DNA from: Photorhabdus bodei
GTDB taxonomy: Bacteria > Pseudomonadota > Gammaproteobacteria > Enterobacterales > Enterobacteriaceae
Length of the DNA: 64,000 nt
Assembly (NCBI RefSeq): GCF_003287735.1
Contig: NZ_NSCM01000003.1
Coordinates: forward strand, 174,869-238,868
Reading direction: 5' to 3'
Part shown: positions 31,455-42,100 of the stretch, in pieces
Layout of the letters: every line of letters starts with the position of its first letter
Numbering within the stretch: the stretch's first letter is position 1
Notes under the pieces: generated by a model
Seen by the model: the letters and a program-made list of their open reading frames with translations, nothing else
Told to the model about the DNA's origin: nothing
Databases searched by the model: none
Translations under genes and position numbers: made by a program

Positions 31455-32960
31455 ATGATGCTGAGTTCTTCTTCGCTCTATGCGGCTATCGACCTAGGTT
31501 CAAACAGTTTTCACATGCTGGTTGTGCGTGAAGTATCCGGCAGTATGCAGATACTGGCACGAATCAAACGTAAAGTCAGGCTGGCCGCTGGATTAGATAA
31601 AAATAACCGTTTATCTCAACAGGCAATGGAGAGAGGCTGGCAATGTCTCAGGATTTTTTCTGAACGCTTACAGGATATACCTCCATCACAAATCCGCGTT
31701 GTTGCCACGGCAACTTTACGCATCGCTGAAAATTCAGACGCATTTGTGAAAAAAGCATCAGAAATCCTTGATTGTCCGGTTAAGGTAATCAGTGGCGAAG
31801 ATGAAGCTCGGCTTATTTATCAAGGCGTTGCCCATACAACTGGCGGCCCTGAAAAACGTCTGGTTGTCGATATTGGTGGTGCAAGTACAGAACTGGTTAC
31901 GGGGAATGGGGCAAAAGCCTCTCAGTTATCCAGCCTAAGTATGGGTTGTGTTACCTGGCTTGAAGGCTACTTTAATGACCGTAGCCTGACGGGAGAAAAT
32001 TTCGCCAGAGCCGAAGCTGCCGCACATGAAACGTTGAAACCCATTGCCCCAAAACTTATCGAACAAGGCTGGCAGATTTGTGTAGGTGCTTCCGGTACCG
32101 TTCAGGCTCTGCAAGAAATCATGATTGCTCAAGGTATGGATGAGCTGATCACTTTGCCGAAACTTCAGGAGCTCAAACATAAAGCGATTGAATGCGGTAA
32201 GCTGGAAGAGCTGGAAATAGAAGGATTGACGCTGGAACGGGCTTTGGTTTTCCCAAGTGGCCTTGCTATCCTGATAGCGATTTTCCAGGCATTAAATATT
32301 GAAAGTATGATCCTTGCAGGCGGCGCTTTACGGGAAGGTCTTGTTTACGGCATGCTGGATTTACCAATAGAACCAGATATTCGTACCAGAACACTACGAA
32401 ATATACAGCGACGTTTTCAGTTAGACGTTGAACAGTCTCAACGGGTCAAACAATTGGCTGAACACTTCCTACAACAGATTGCTAAACCTTGGGAGCTTGA
32501 TAGCCGATGTCATGAATTATTACAAAGTGCCTGCCTGATACATGAAATTGGCCTAAGTATTGATTTCCATCATGCTCCATCACATGCAGCCTATCTGATC
32601 AATTATCTCGCTCTCCCCGGCTATACGCCCGCGCAGAAAAAACTCTTAGCCACATTGCTAAAGAACCAGAGTGGCCCTATTGATTTGTTTTCCTTTAATC
32701 AACAAAACGCCTTACCTCTGATACAAGCTCAACGTTTATGTCGTCTGTTGCGGTTAGCTATCATCTTTGCCAACCGTCGTCGAGATGACACTCTCCCTGC
32801 TCTACATTTAAAAGTGAATGATGAAGCGTTAACAATAACGTTACCTCATGGCTGGCTAATGCAACACCCTCTGAGGGCAGAGTCTTTACAGCAGGAAATC
32901 CAGTGGCAAAGCCATGCTCAATGGTCACTTGTTTTAGGCGAGCAGGATACTCAAGCCTGA
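31455..32960 (+). CDS. gppA: Guanosine-5'-triphosphate,3'-diphosphate pyrophosphatase GppA
   Basis: An exopolyphosphatase/GppA-family phosphohydrolase (501 residues) that converts pppGpp to ppGpp and can hydrolyse polyphosphate. The ASKHA-type phosphate-binding loops are visible as [14 protein letters not shown] (residues 9-22) and [14 protein letters not shown] near residue 139, with [13 protein letters not shown] and [14 protein letters not shown] further on. The C-terminal HD-like part has [19 protein letters not shown]. It is downstream of rhlB and convergent with rep. Confidence 0.96.
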   Translation: MMLSSSSLYAAIDLGSNSFHMLVVREVSGSMQILARIKRKVRLAAGLDKNNRLSQQAMERGWQCLRIFSERLQDIPPSQIRVVATATLRIAENSDAFVKKASEILDCPVKVISGEDEARLIYQGVAHTTGGPEKRLVVDIGGASTELVTGNGAKASQLSSLSMGCVTWLEGYFNDRSLTGENFARAEAAAHETLKPIAPKLIEQGWQICVGASGTVQALQEIMIAQGMDELITLPKLQELKHKAIECGKLEELEIEGLTLERALVFPSGLAILIAIFQALNIESMILAGGALREGLVYGMLDLPIEPDIRTRTLRNIQRRFQLDVEQSQRVKQLAEHFLQQIAKPWELDSRCHELLQSACLIHEIGLSIDFHHAPSHAAYLINYLALPGYTPAQKKLLATLLKNQSGPIDLFSFNQQNALPLIQAQRLCRLLRLAIIFANRRRDDTLPALHLKVNDEALTITLPHGWLMQHPLRAESLQQEIQWQSHAQWSLVLGEQDTQA

Positions 32961-32971
32961 ATAAAATCACT

Positions 32972-32998
32972 TTCCCTGTATCTCTGTGATACAGGGAA
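32972..32998. terminator. Shared hairpin between gppA and rep
   Basis: TTCCCTGTATC and GATACAGGGAA form a perfect 11-bp stem with a five-base loop between the two converging stop codons. It is a likely bidirectional terminator, though the T-runs are short. Confidence 0.75.
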
Positions 32999-33010
32999 TC
33001 TCCAACATAT

Positions 33011-35038
33011 TTACGACTTATTTTTTTGTCCAAGCCCTAAACGCGATTTGATATCCGCAATACGCGATTGCCCTTTTTGCATTCTTTCTTCTGCTGTCAC
33101 TATTTTTTTATCTTGTGGCCAATGTAAGTCATCCTGTGGCAACTCATGCAAAAAACGACTTGGTTCTGGATGGATTAATTCGCCATATTGACGACGCTCT
33201 TTACATAAAGTAAAAAATAACTCCCGTTGAGCGCGGGTGATCCCTACATAAGCCAGTCGTCGCTCTTCATCAATATTTTCTTCGTCAATACTGCTCTGAT
33301 GAGGTAACAGCCCTTCTTCCATGCCGACCAGAAATACATAGGGAAACTCCAATCCTTTAGAAGCATGTAGAGTCATCAATTGCACCTGATCAAACTCCTC
33401 ACCATCTTCGCCTCGCTCCAGCATATCCCGTAATGTGAAACGCGCGACCACCTGAGATAAAGTCATTGCTTCGTTCAGTTCATCACCTTCCAGCATTTCA
33501 CTCATCCAAGTGAATAACTGATTAATATTTTTCATCCGCATTTCAGCCGCTTTCGGACTCGGGGATGTTTCGTACAGCCAGCTTTCATAATCCATACCAT
33601 GTAGTAGATCACGCACAGCTAGCAAAGGATCTCGTTCAACCTGACGAGTTATCTCATCCATCCAGTGAGTAAAACGCTGTAATGCCGCCAAACCGCGGCC
33701 AGTTAGACTTTGTTCCAAACCAAGATCGAAACTAGCCTGATAGAGACTTTTATTGCGCTGATTCGCCCACTCACCCAGTTTTTGAATGGTAGCCGCACCA
33801 ATTTCACGTCTTGGTGTATTGACAATTCTTAGGAACGCACTGTCATCTTCGGGATTAGTCAGCACTCGCAGATAAGCTAGCAAATCCTTAATTTCAGGGC
33901 GGGCAAAGAAAGAGGTACCACCAGAAATCCGGTAAGGAATGCGGTTTTGCATCAGCATCTTTTCAAACACGCGGGATTGATGATTTCCTCGGTAGAGAAT
34001 AGCGTAATCTTTATATTGGGTCTTATTGATAAAGTGATGTGCCATCAGCTCCCCAATAACCCTTTCCGCCTCATGTTCTTCATTATTAGCTGTAATCACT
34101 TTCAATGGATCACCATACCCCAGTTCAGAAAAAAGCCGTTTTTCAAACACGTGAGGGTTATTGGCGATCAAAATATTAGCTGCTTTCAGAATACAGCCAG
34201 AGGAACGATAATTCTGTTCCAGTTTAATCACATTAAGCTTTGGGAAATCCTCTTTCAGTAACACCAAATTTTGTGGTCTTGCGCCGCGCCATGAATAGAT
34301 CGACTGGTCATCATCACCCACCACCGTAAAACGAGCCCTTTGCCCCACCAACAATTTAACCAGTTGATATTGACTGGTATTGGTGTCCTGATATTCATCT
34401 ACTAGCAGATAACGAATACGGTTTTGCCAACGCTCTCTGACTTCATCATCATGCTGCATCAGCAAAGTCGGTTTGGTAATCAGATCGTCAAAATCCAATA
34501 CATTACAGCTCGCCAGATGTAAATCATAACGGCGATAACATTCAGCAAACTGATGCTCCTGAGCAGAACGGGCCAATGCCAAAACTTGCTGTGGAGAAAG
34601 CAGATCATTTTTCCAGTTTGAAATGGCAGAGATCAATTTTTGTAGCAGATCTTTATCTTCCTCCAGTAAATCAGCTGTTAAATCTTTCAACAGGGCCATC
34701 TGATCCTGATCATCAAACAACGAGAAATTGCTTTTCATTCCTAACGCTTTGTACTCGCGCTTAATGATTTCCAACCCCAACGTGTGGAAAGTAGAAATCA
34801 TCAGCCCCTTAGCCTCTTTGCGCCCCAGAGTTTGTGCTACACGCTCTTTCATTTCCCGTGCGGCTTTATTAGTAAACGTCACAGCGGCGATATGACGAGG
34901 CTGATAGCCACAAATGCGGATAAGATGAGCAATTTTATTGGTAATCACTCTGGTTTTGCCGGAACCTGCCCCCGCCAGGACCAGACAAGGACCGGTAACA
35001 AATTCGACAGCTTGTTGTTGGCTAGGATTTAATCGCAT
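33011..35038 (-). CDS. rep: ATP-dependent DNA helicase Rep
   Basis: A superfamily 1A 3'-5' helicase of 675 residues (E. coli 673) that helps forks pass protein roadblocks and is required by some phages. It has Walker [14 protein letters not shown] (about residues 22-34), [12 protein letters not shown], motif [30 protein letters not shown] and [14 protein letters not shown]. Its N-terminus [14 protein letters not shown] distinguishes it from UvrD at the window's left edge. In E. coli ppiC lies between rep and ilvC; it is absent here. Confidence 0.97.
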   Translation of the reverse strand: MRLNPSQQQAVEFVTGPCLVLAGAGSGKTRVITNKIAHLIRICGYQPRHIAAVTFTNKAAREMKERVAQTLGRKEAKGLMISTFHTLGLEIIKREYKALGMKSNFSLFDDQDQMALLKDLTADLLEEDKDLLQKLISAISNWKNDLLSPQQVLALARSAQEHQFAECYRRYDLHLASCNVLDFDDLITKPTLLMQHDDEVRERWQNRIRYLLVDEYQDTNTSQYQLVKLLVGQRARFTVVGDDDQSIYSWRGARPQNLVLLKEDFPKLNVIKLEQNYRSSGCILKAANILIANNPHVFEKRLFSELGYGDPLKVITANNEEHEAERVIGELMAHHFINKTQYKDYAILYRGNHQSRVFEKMLMQNRIPYRISGGTSFFARPEIKDLLAYLRVLTNPEDDSAFLRIVNTPRREIGAATIQKLGEWANQRNKSLYQASFDLGLEQSLTGRGLAALQRFTHWMDEITRQVERDPLLAVRDLLHGMDYESWLYETSPSPKAAEMRMKNINQLFTWMSEMLEGDELNEAMTLSQVVARFTLRDMLERGEDGEEFDQVQLMTLHASKGLEFPYVFLVGMEEGLLPHQSSIDEENIDEERRLAYVGITRAQRELFFTLCKERRQYGELIHPEPSRFLHELPQDDLHWPQDKKIVTAEERMQKGQSRIADIKSRLGLGQKNKS

Positions 35039-35164
35039 GATGTTTAATAAGTTATATCAGGACAGTATCTCAGGGGGATAGAATTGTAGCAGAAAGAGGA
35101 GAAAGGAAACGCGGTTTTCTTTATGAAGAAAAAGGACTCTACTGGTTGATAAATATTAAATGCA

Positions 35165-35187
35165 AAGAGGGAGGATTTCTCCCCCTT
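35165..35187 (-). terminator. Terminator after ilvC
   Basis: On the minus strand AAGGGGGAG and CTCCCTCTT form a 9-bp stem (one G-T pair) with a five-base loop, about 15 bases downstream of the ilvC stop. The T-run is short and interrupted. Confidence 0.75.
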
Positions 35188-35200
35188 ATCTTTATCAATA

Positions 35201-36679
35201 TCAACCGCCAACAGCAATACGTTTCATATCTGTCATGTAACCACGTAATACGCGGCCAACAACTTCAATTGGGTGGTTACGAATAGCCTCATTTACATCG
35301 CGTAACTGGGCGTTATCGATACCGTTATCTACAACGGGCTTACCTAAATCACCCGCCTGTAGCGAACCCATAAACTTCTCTTTTAGCAGTGGGACCGCAA
35401 CATGAGAGAACAAATAGTTACCATATTCTGCTGTATCAGAAATAACGATATTCATTTCGTACAGGCGCTTACGAGAGATAGTATTCGCAATCAGCGGTAA
35501 TTCATGTAGAGATTCATAATAGGCAGATTCAGCAATAATACCGGTATCAACCATAATTTCGAATGCCAGTTCAACCCCGGCTTTCACCATAGCAACCATT
35601 AAAACGCTGTGATCAAAATATTCCTGTTCACTGATTTTGCCATCATATCCAGGTGAATTCTCAAACGGAGTGTTACCGGTTTCCTCACGCCAACCTAACA
35701 GTTTCTTATCATCATTGGCCCAATCAGCCATCATACCGGAGGAAAATTCACCAGAAATGATATCATCCATATGTTTCTGGAACAGCGGCGTCATCATTTC
35801 TTTCAACTGCTCAGACAAAGCATACGCTCGCAGTTTTGCCGGGTTAGACAGGCGATCCATCATCAGGGTAATGCCACCTTGTTTCAGTGCTTCTGTGATG
35901 GTCTCCCAGCCAAACTGGATCAACTTTCCTGCATAACCCGGTTCAACGCCATCTGCCACCAGTTTGTCATAACACAACAGTGAACCCGCCTGTAACATAC
36001 CGCACAAAATAGTTTGCTCACCCATCAGATCAGATTTCACTTCAGCCACGAAAGAAGATTCCAGAACACCGGCGCGATGCGCACCTGTTGCCGCTGCCCA
36101 TGCCTTAGCGATTGCCATACCTTCACCTTTCGGATCGTTTTCCGGGTGAACTGCAATCAAAGTAGGAACACCAAAACCCCGTTTGTATTCTTCACGTACT
36201 TCCGTACCAGGACACTTAGGCGCTACCATCACCACAGTGATGTCTTTACGGATTTGTTCACCTACTTCAACAATATTTAAACCGTGAGAATAACCTAGTG
36301 CAGCGCCTTCTTTCATCAATGGTTGAACTGCGCGAACAACAGAAGAGTGTTGTTTATCTGGCGTCAGGTTAATTACCAAATCAGCCTGCGGTATTAACTC
36401 TTCATAAGTGCCGACTTGAAAACCATTTTCCGTTGCTTTGCGCCATGAAGCACGTTTTTCTTCAATGGCCTCTTTACGCAGGGCATAAGTGATATCCAGA
36501 CCGGAGTCACGCATATTCAGGCCCTGATTCAGTCCCTGCGCTCCGCAACCGACGATAACCACTTTTTTACCTTTTAAATATCCTGTCTCATCAACAAACT
36601 CTTCCCGCGCCATAAAACGACATTTACCTAACTGCGCCAACTGCTGACGCAAATTCAGCGTATTAAAATAATTCGCCAT
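35201..36679 (-). CDS. ilvC: Ketol-acid reductoisomerase IlvC (class II)
   Basis: The enzyme isomerises and reduces acetolactate or acetohydroxybutyrate with NADPH and Mg in valine/isoleucine synthesis. It is the long class II form (492 residues). The NADPH-binding [21 protein letters not shown] is in the N-terminal part, and metal-binding acidic residues occur in the duplicated C-terminal knotted domain. The ATG at 36679 ([14 protein letters not shown]), preceded by CGGAGT, is preferred to a frame 33 residues longer, matching E. coli. Confidence 0.97.
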   Translation of the reverse strand: MANYFNTLNLRQQLAQLGKCRFMAREEFVDETGYLKGKKVVIVGCGAQGLNQGLNMRDSGLDITYALRKEAIEEKRASWRKATENGFQVGTYEELIPQADLVINLTPDKQHSSVVRAVQPLMKEGAALGYSHGLNIVEVGEQIRKDITVVMVAPKCPGTEVREEYKRGFGVPTLIAVHPENDPKGEGMAIAKAWAAATGAHRAGVLESSFVAEVKSDLMGEQTILCGMLQAGSLLCYDKLVADGVEPGYAGKLIQFGWETITEALKQGGITLMMDRLSNPAKLRAYALSEQLKEMMTPLFQKHMDDIISGEFSSGMMADWANDDKKLLGWREETGNTPFENSPGYDGKISEQEYFDHSVLMVAMVKAGVELAFEIMVDTGIIAESAYYESLHELPLIANTISRKRLYEMNIVISDTAEYGNYLFSHVAVPLLKEKFMGSLQAGDLGKPVVDNGIDNAQLRDVNEAIRNHPIEVVGRVLRGYMTDMKRIAVGG

Positions 36680-36826
36680 TAGTGACTCCGTTATCATGTT
36701 ATGCTCAGCGCTCAGCAATGAAATGCTGTGACTGTTTTTTAGATTTCCCCACCCTGTGGGGTGTTTATATATTTTCAATATATGACATGAAAGCTATTGC
36801 TTAAATTGATATATTAACAATACTAC

Positions 36827-36843
36827 ATTGCACTTTATGCAAT
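36827..36843. promoter_or_regulatory. IlvY operator candidate in the ilvY-ilvC spacer
   Basis: ATTGCA-CTTTA-TGCAAT is a perfect 17-base inverted repeat in the divergent spacer, with the arm spacing expected of a LysR-type site. In E. coli IlvY binds paired operators here and activates ilvC with acetolactate or acetohydroxybutyrate. A weaker ATTGC half-site near 36795 may be part of a second operator. Confidence 0.75.
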
Positions 36844-36876
36844 ACAGATTATTGGACAGGAAAAGGAGAATAGGCT

Positions 36877-37758
36877 GTGGATATACGCGACCTCAAACTG
36901 TTTCTACATCTGGCTGAAAGCTGTCATTTTGGTCGTACAGCAAAAGCAATGCATGTCAGTCCATCCACATTATCTCGCCAGATTCAGCGTATTGAAGATA
37001 TTTTGGGGCATCCATTATTTTTACGGGATAATCGCACTGTAAAATTGACCTTTGCCGGTGAGCAATTTAAACAATTCGCCCAACAGACACTGTTGCAATA
37101 CCAGCAACTAAAACACTCATTGAATCAACAAAGCCCATCTCTAAGCGGCGAGTTACGTCTGTTTTGTTCGGTCACCGCGGCCTACAGTCACTTACCACAG
37201 ATTCTAGACCGTTTTCGTGCGGAACATCCTATGGTTGAAATCAAACTCACCACAGGTGATGCCGCAGATGCGGTCAATAAGATACAGTCTAATGATGCCG
37301 ATTTAGGCATCGCCGGTAAGCCGGAAAAACTACCAGATAATGTCAGCTTCACCAAAATCGGTGAAGTCCCACTGGTGCTGATTGCGCCTTCCCTCCCTTG
37401 CTCTGTACGAGCACTTGTAATACAAAAGTCCCCTGACTGGAATAGCATTCCCTTCATTTTGCCGGAACATGGCCCTTCACGTAAGCGCATTGAGCACTGG
37501 TTCCGTCACCATAAAATTACCAACCCATCGATTTACGCTACCGTGTCCGGTCATGAAGCCATTGTTTCTATGGTTGCATTGGGTTGTGGAGTGGCATTAA
37601 TTCCCAATGTCGTTGTAGAAAACAGCCCTGAACCGGTACGCAGTCGCATATCTTTATTAGACAACATCTCTCTAGTAGAACCGTTCGAATTGGGTATATG
37701 TGTACAGAGAAAACGGCTTAATGAACCCCTGATTAAAGCATTTTGGGGATTGTTATAA
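36877..37758 (+). CDS. ilvY: LysR-type regulator IlvY (GTG start)
   Basis: A 293-residue LysR-family activator of ilvC. The N-terminal winged helix-turn-helix (about residues 1-60) has LKLFLHLAESCHFGRTAKAMHVSPSTLSRQIQRIE, split here by family motif. The effector domain follows, with AVNKIQSNDADLGIAGKP. The start is GTG at 36877, preceded by AAGGAG. In E. coli ilvY lies directly beside ilvA, but here a 12-kb island separates them. Confidence 0.95.
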   Translation: MDIRDLKLFLHLAESCHFGRTAKAMHVSPSTLSRQIQRIEDILGHPLFLRDNRTVKLTFAGEQFKQFAQQTLLQYQQLKHSLNQQSPSLSGELRLFCSVTAAYSHLPQILDRFRAEHPMVEIKLTTGDAADAVNKIQSNDADLGIAGKPEKLPDNVSFTKIGEVPLVLIAPSLPCSVRALVIQKSPDWNSIPFILPEHGPSRKRIEHWFRHHKITNPSIYATVSGHEAIVSMVALGCGVALIPNVVVENSPEPVRSRISLLDNISLVEPFELGICVQRKRLNEPLIKAFWGLL

Positions 37759-38337
37759 CAAACTGCCCTAACAGATCTTTTTATTCATTACAAGCCTGAT
37801 ACAACTTATTTTCGGTATTATGCCAATACACTTATAATTTATGTGGCCTAATTCACAAAGAATATAAAAATATAACCATATTGTTCTCATGATAATATGT
37901 TTAATATAAGTTATAACCAATCAAAATAATTATATGAAAATATTGGCTCCTCATTAAATTTTTGGTCATTAATTATGTCACTAAAGAAAATACTTTTAAT
38001 TATATCAAGTAGATAGTAGCTATTTAACGTTAAACAATTTAGATATTGTTAAGATTGACCAGCAAAAGCTGAATATTCCACCAGCAAAAAAAAGAGTGGA
38101 AAATAATTCTTTTCGCCATGTCATAACGATATATTCCAATAGTGAAATTATTTTTTCCAGATACCAAAGGAGGCGGCTTCATAATAATGATTTAATGGTA
38201 TTGTGACGATATAGTAACTAATAATAATCATTTAATGAGTTAATATAATTTAATTAAAAAATAACATCAAGGATTCATAATAATTAAATAAAATAATTAA
38301 TTCAAATACACAAAACAATTTAATAAAGGACACCATC
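37759..38337. other. AT-rich spacer at the left edge of the accessory island
   Basis: This 579-base stretch has no credible gene. It is very AT-rich, with runs such as TTAATTAAAAAATAAC and repeats of AATAATTAA near 38275-38300. It should hold the promoter of the AraC-type gene. No IS end or tRNA attachment site was recognised. It marks the change from conserved to accessory DNA. Confidence 0.45.
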
Positions 38338-39192
38338 ATGTTACATAAAATAGACAAATCACCGTATTTTATTAAATTCTATAAATTTTATCTACAAGAT
38401 CTCGTCTTCTCTTATAATATGCAAACAGAATGGCATCATCATCCTTGCATCCAATTAAGTGTATCACCACATAATTCACTCATGAGGGTTGATACCGAAA
38501 ATGAATCGAGACAAGTACATGGATTCATTATTTCTTCTAATATTAAACATAGATTACACTCGGAAGGGCAACTCTGCTTTAATCTACTGATAGACCTAGC
38601 CAATCCACTATGTCATTTATTACTACATCAAATGAGAGGCTCAGATATAGTATACTTAAATCAAGAATCATCCAGTTTAATAGCAAATTACTTTATTAAT
38701 TGTTTACAGTCAGAAACCTCTCCAGATATTTTCATCTTAAATAACCTTTTAGGTAAAATAGAAGATTGCCATTGTTATCAGGACAAACGAATCATGAAAG
38801 CAGCCTCTCTTATTACTGAATTACCGGTTAAATGTATATCTTCTCGTGAAATATCAAACCAACTCTATTTATCCGAAAGCCGATTCTTACATCTATTTAG
38901 AGAAAAGATGGGAACTAATTTCCGTAGTTATCTATTATGGAAACGTCTACATCATGCTATTGATGAGATACATTCATCAGATTCACTGACTTTATTAGCT
39001 TGTAATAGTGGATTTTCAGATGGCGCACACTTCAGTCGTACCTGTATGACGCTATATGGATTAAGGCCCTCTGAATTAAAACATGCCAGTAAAAACAGAA
39101 TTCAACAAGCACAACAAAAATATTTCAATTTATCATCAACATTAACAGGTCTAAATTTTACAAAGAAAAATATCTGTTTTATGAATAAATAA
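38338..39192 (+). CDS. AraC-family transcriptional regulator
   Basis: A 284-residue protein with an N-terminal cupin-like half (HHHPCIQLSVSP near residue 33) and a C-terminal AraC-type DNA-binding domain (about residues 160-260). The two helix-turn-helix units are seen as ISNQLYLSESRFLHLFREKMGT and LACNSGFSDGAHFSR, ending YGLRPSEL. The coding sequence is AT-rich. It is the leftmost gene of the island and is a candidate regulator of the acyl/sulfur cluster to its right. The specific ligand is unknown. Confidence 0.85.
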   Translation: MLHKIDKSPYFIKFYKFYLQDLVFSYNMQTEWHHHPCIQLSVSPHNSLMRVDTENESRQVHGFIISSNIKHRLHSEGQLCFNLLIDLANPLCHLLLHQMRGSDIVYLNQESSSLIANYFINCLQSETSPDIFILNNLLGKIEDCHCYQDKRIMKAASLITELPVKCISSREISNQLYLSESRFLHLFREKMGTNFRSYLLWKRLHHAIDEIHSSDSLTLLACNSGFSDGAHFSRTCMTLYGLRPSELKHASKNRIQQAQQKYFNLSSTLTGLNFTKKNICFMNK

Positions 39193-39425
39193 TATTTTTG
39201 ATACATTACCTAAAATAAATAATTTCTATTTATAACCGTTATTATCAAAGCCAATATGTTAGAGATTCTGTATCATTTTATTCCTAATAGCACATTTACT
39301 ATATTATGCACTCTTAGTAATGATACAGAATTCAGAATAACACCATAACAATACTACCTAATAAACCATCAATCCACGACAAATAAAACATACAGAGTAA
39401 AATATCACTATTCTGAATTAATCAT

Positions 39426-40511
39426 TCATTTTAATGATACATGCTCTTTCAGATAATTTTCCACCCATTTAGCGACCCGACAAGTGTCTTTATAAGCCCC
39501 TAACATCAGTTCAGAACCACGGCTACTCAACCATTTCCGCCCAACGATAAATAACCCAGGATAAGGAGTTTTCCCACCTTCCGCATGACCATTTTTACAA
39601 ACGAATCCATTAGCATCCGCAGCACCGGGAAGCGTTAACCATGCCGTATCATCTTTATACCCCAAACACCAGATAACCGTATCCACCTCATATTGATTGC
39701 CGGACGAATCACATAATTTATTGTCTTTTATATCAACTAGCCTATTCGCTATTTTTATACCCCAAGCAGCTAGTCGATGGTTTTTCAGGTCACCACAAGG
39801 GATAGGATTACGCCGCCGCATAATTTTCCCGACTAAACTGTAATAATTGGCAAATAACAGACCGCTTTTACTTAACCACCAAAATATATCTTTGCCCAAT
39901 ATTCTATTAGGTAAGAGAGGACGGGAGGAACCGCAAAATAATGTCACCTTCGCAGTTGCTGCCAAATCTTTAGCAATCTGACGACCACTCGCACCATCAC
40001 CAACGACAGCAACTCGGCTGCCCGTTTTAATTTGCTTAGGTTCCCGGTATTGATCTGCTGCAATTTGTTGTATATCTGTAGAAAACCGTTCAGCAAGCGC
40101 CGGAATATCAACTAATTGATTAGCCCCTGTTGCATTAACCAAACAATGCGCATGAAATACTTTCCCATCTTTTGTTTTAACACGATAGCCATCTGTATCA
40201 TGCTTCACCTCAATCACTTCGGTTTGAGTATGTATCGCAAGGTTATGATGTGAAGCATAGCGCTCAAGGTAATCAGCGACTTCATTTTTATCTGGATAAC
40301 CTTCTTTAATTCCAGGAAACGGTAAGCCATGAAGTTGAGTCATACCGCGTGAAGTGAATAATAGCATATTATCTGGGCGCCTGCGCCACACATCACCAAT
40401 ACGTGCCTCCCGCTCTAATATGCAGACATTAATATTCTTAGCCGCAAGGATAGCAGCTAAACTTAACCCGGCTTGACCGGCACCCACAATTAAGCAATCC
40501 ATTTTCATCAT
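39426..40511 (-). CDS. FAD-dependent monooxygenase/oxidoreductase, FMO-like
   Basis: A 361-residue flavoprotein of the CzcO/flavin monooxygenase type. The FAD-binding motif LIVGAGQAGLS is at residues 7-17 (G10-x-G12-x-x-G15), a second NAD(P)-binding motif VAVVGDGASGRQ lies at about 167-178, and CLGYKDD near the C-terminus is typical of these enzymes. Such enzymes hydroxylate small N, S or carbon substrates. It is convergent with the AraC-type gene and divergent from the LuxE-like operon, so it may tailor that product, but this is inference. Confidence 0.8.
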   Translation of the reverse strand: MMKMDCLIVGAGQAGLSLAAILAAKNINVCILEREARIGDVWRRRPDNMLLFTSRGMTQLHGLPFPGIKEGYPDKNEVADYLERYASHHNLAIHTQTEVIEVKHDTDGYRVKTKDGKVFHAHCLVNATGANQLVDIPALAERFSTDIQQIAADQYREPKQIKTGSRVAVVGDGASGRQIAKDLAATAKVTLFCGSSRPLLPNRILGKDIFWWLSKSGLLFANYYSLVGKIMRRRNPIPCGDLKNHRLAAWGIKIANRLVDIKDNKLCDSSGNQYEVDTVIWCLGYKDDTAWLTLPGAADANGFVCKNGHAEGGKTPYPGLFIVGRKWLSSRGSELMLGAYKDTCRVAKWVENYLKEHVSLK

Positions 40512-40905
40512 GCGTACTCGTTTTTTAATTTGGCATTTATTTATATTTTATTTCTATCATTATCCCAATCTTAGGACAATGAAAAAATTTACAAAAAGAA
40601 CATTCAATAGATCAAAAAACAACGAACTTCACAAAAATATAAAAGACAATTAAAAAATTTACTTGAATTAACTGGTCATATTCGCACTAAAGTGAATATT
40701 TTGAATAAACCAGCTATTTTTAGCATAATTTTAACAATATTGACAAATCCATATAATGATCAAAGCAATAATATAGCCAATTTATTCAATAAAAATAAAT
40801 TATTAATGACTATCCTTTTTGCCTACGTAACTTATGCTTTATCGCTATAACTTATAATAAGCAAAGATTAATTTATCTACTCTTTACCCTACCGGAGATG
40901 AAAAA
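40512..40905. promoter_or_regulatory. Divergent promoter region with a nested inverted repeat
   Basis: This AT-rich 394-base spacer separates the monooxygenase from the LuxE-like operon. An inverted repeat (CTGGT at 40672-40676, ATATTC at 40678-40683, GAATAT at 40694-40699, ACCAG at 40709-40713) is a possible operator. A TTGACA is followed by TATAAT only six bases later, too close to form one promoter, so no promoter is assigned. Confidence 0.5.
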
Positions 40906-42084
40906 ATGGAAAATATCAAAAATATATATGACGGTATAAAATCTCGTGGCGGAAATCCGTTGAAGTGGTTAATAGCCGATGTTGACCTTCTCTATAAGCT
41001 GTCTAAAGAAGAGCAACAAGAATTAAAAACCTGTTTGCTTAAGGACGCTTTTAATTTCCATTATCATAATAACCCTTACTATAAAGATATTTGTGAAAAA
41101 CAAGGTATTAAACCAGAAGATATCCAGAATTATAATGACTTAGTTCGCATCCCACTAATACCCGTTGCAACTTATAAATCAGCCGAAAGTCACCGTTTAT
41201 TAAGCAAGCCATTATCTGAAATCGAACATGAAATGCGCTCAACGGGTACCAGTGGAATTCCTAGCGTTTATCGTCGTTGCCACGATACGATGGATCATAC
41301 AGTATTGGCTGTCTATTCCAATTATCGCAGTATGTTCAAAGTATCTGGCGGTGCCGGCCTATGCTTATGCCCGTCAACAGAAGATATTCCAGAAATGGCA
41401 CTGGTCAAAATCTTTAATTTCCTGACAGGTTTGTTAGATACCCGACGCTATATGATTAATCAGGACCGCTTTTCTCCAGAAGATGCACTGAATCAATTAA
41501 TCCAGTGGAAAGGTAAGTTCACTCGTCATTTAATTGGCCCTCCATTCATGATCCATCGTTTTATCACGTTCCTAAAAGAGAATAATACCAAGCTCACTTT
41601 AGATCGCGATAGCATGGTAATCACCATGGGCGGCTGGAAACGTTTTACCGGGGATATGATCTCCCGCGGCGAATTAAATGCAGATATCGAAGAATGGATG
41701 GGCATTCCAGTTTCCCGGATACGTGATATGTATGGTCTGGTTGAAGCAAACGTTCTTGCCATCGAAGATGAATATAACCATAAGCATGTTCCGCCTTATA
41801 TTCATTTCTCCGTCCGTGATCCTAATGATTTAACACGTGAGCTACCTGAGGGTGAAACCGGGCAATTAGTGATCCTAGATCCACTCTCTGTTTCCACTCC
41901 CGGCATGTTACTGACAGAAGATTTGGTCTACTTGCGCACCGATCCTAATAAATCCTGGCGTAATTCTCAGCGAGTTCAGTTTGTTATGCGTACCGCTGCT
42001 GCTAAAGAGTTTGGTTGCTGTGCAGTCAACCTTGAGAGAAAAATGTCAGACGATGAAGGTACTTCAGCTACACCCGCTGTATAA
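40906..42084 (+). CDS. LuxE-like acyl-protein synthetase / acyl-activating enzyme
   Basis: A 392-residue LuxE/acyl-protein synthetase family protein (ANL-like AMP-forming ligase). It aligns by eye with bacterial luciferase LuxE: STGTSG (residues 112-117) like LuxE SSGTNG, GGWK (242-245), RDMYGLVEAN (about 273-282) like RDIFNQVELN, and KHVPP (293-297). FGCCAVNLE (369-377) holds Cys371 and Cys372 where LuxE has its acyl-accepting cysteine. It probably adenylates a carboxylic acid and holds the acyl group as a thioester. Its partner here is an ACP or sulfur carrier rather than a LuxC reductase. It starts the island operon after a clear GGAGATG site. Confidence 0.85.
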   Translation: MENIKNIYDGIKSRGGNPLKWLIADVDLLYKLSKEEQQELKTCLLKDAFNFHYHNNPYYKDICEKQGIKPEDIQNYNDLVRIPLIPVATYKSAESHRLLSKPLSEIEHEMRSTGTSGIPSVYRRCHDTMDHTVLAVYSNYRSMFKVSGGAGLCLCPSTEDIPEMALVKIFNFLTGLLDTRRYMINQDRFSPEDALNQLIQWKGKFTRHLIGPPFMIHRFITFLKENNTKLTLDRDSMVITMGGWKRFTGDMISRGELNADIEEWMGIPVSRIRDMYGLVEANVLAIEDEYNHKHVPPYIHFSVRDPNDLTRELPEGETGQLVILDPLSVSTPGMLLTEDLVYLRTDPNKSWRNSQRVQFVMRTAAAKEFGCCAVNLERKMSDDEGTSATPAV

Positions 42085-42100
42085 ATAGCAAGGTGGAATT

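Noticed and set aside
40736..40765. TTGACA followed by TATAAT upstream of the LuxE-like gene
   Set aside because: The two boxes are only six bases apart, so they cannot form one sigma-70 promoter.
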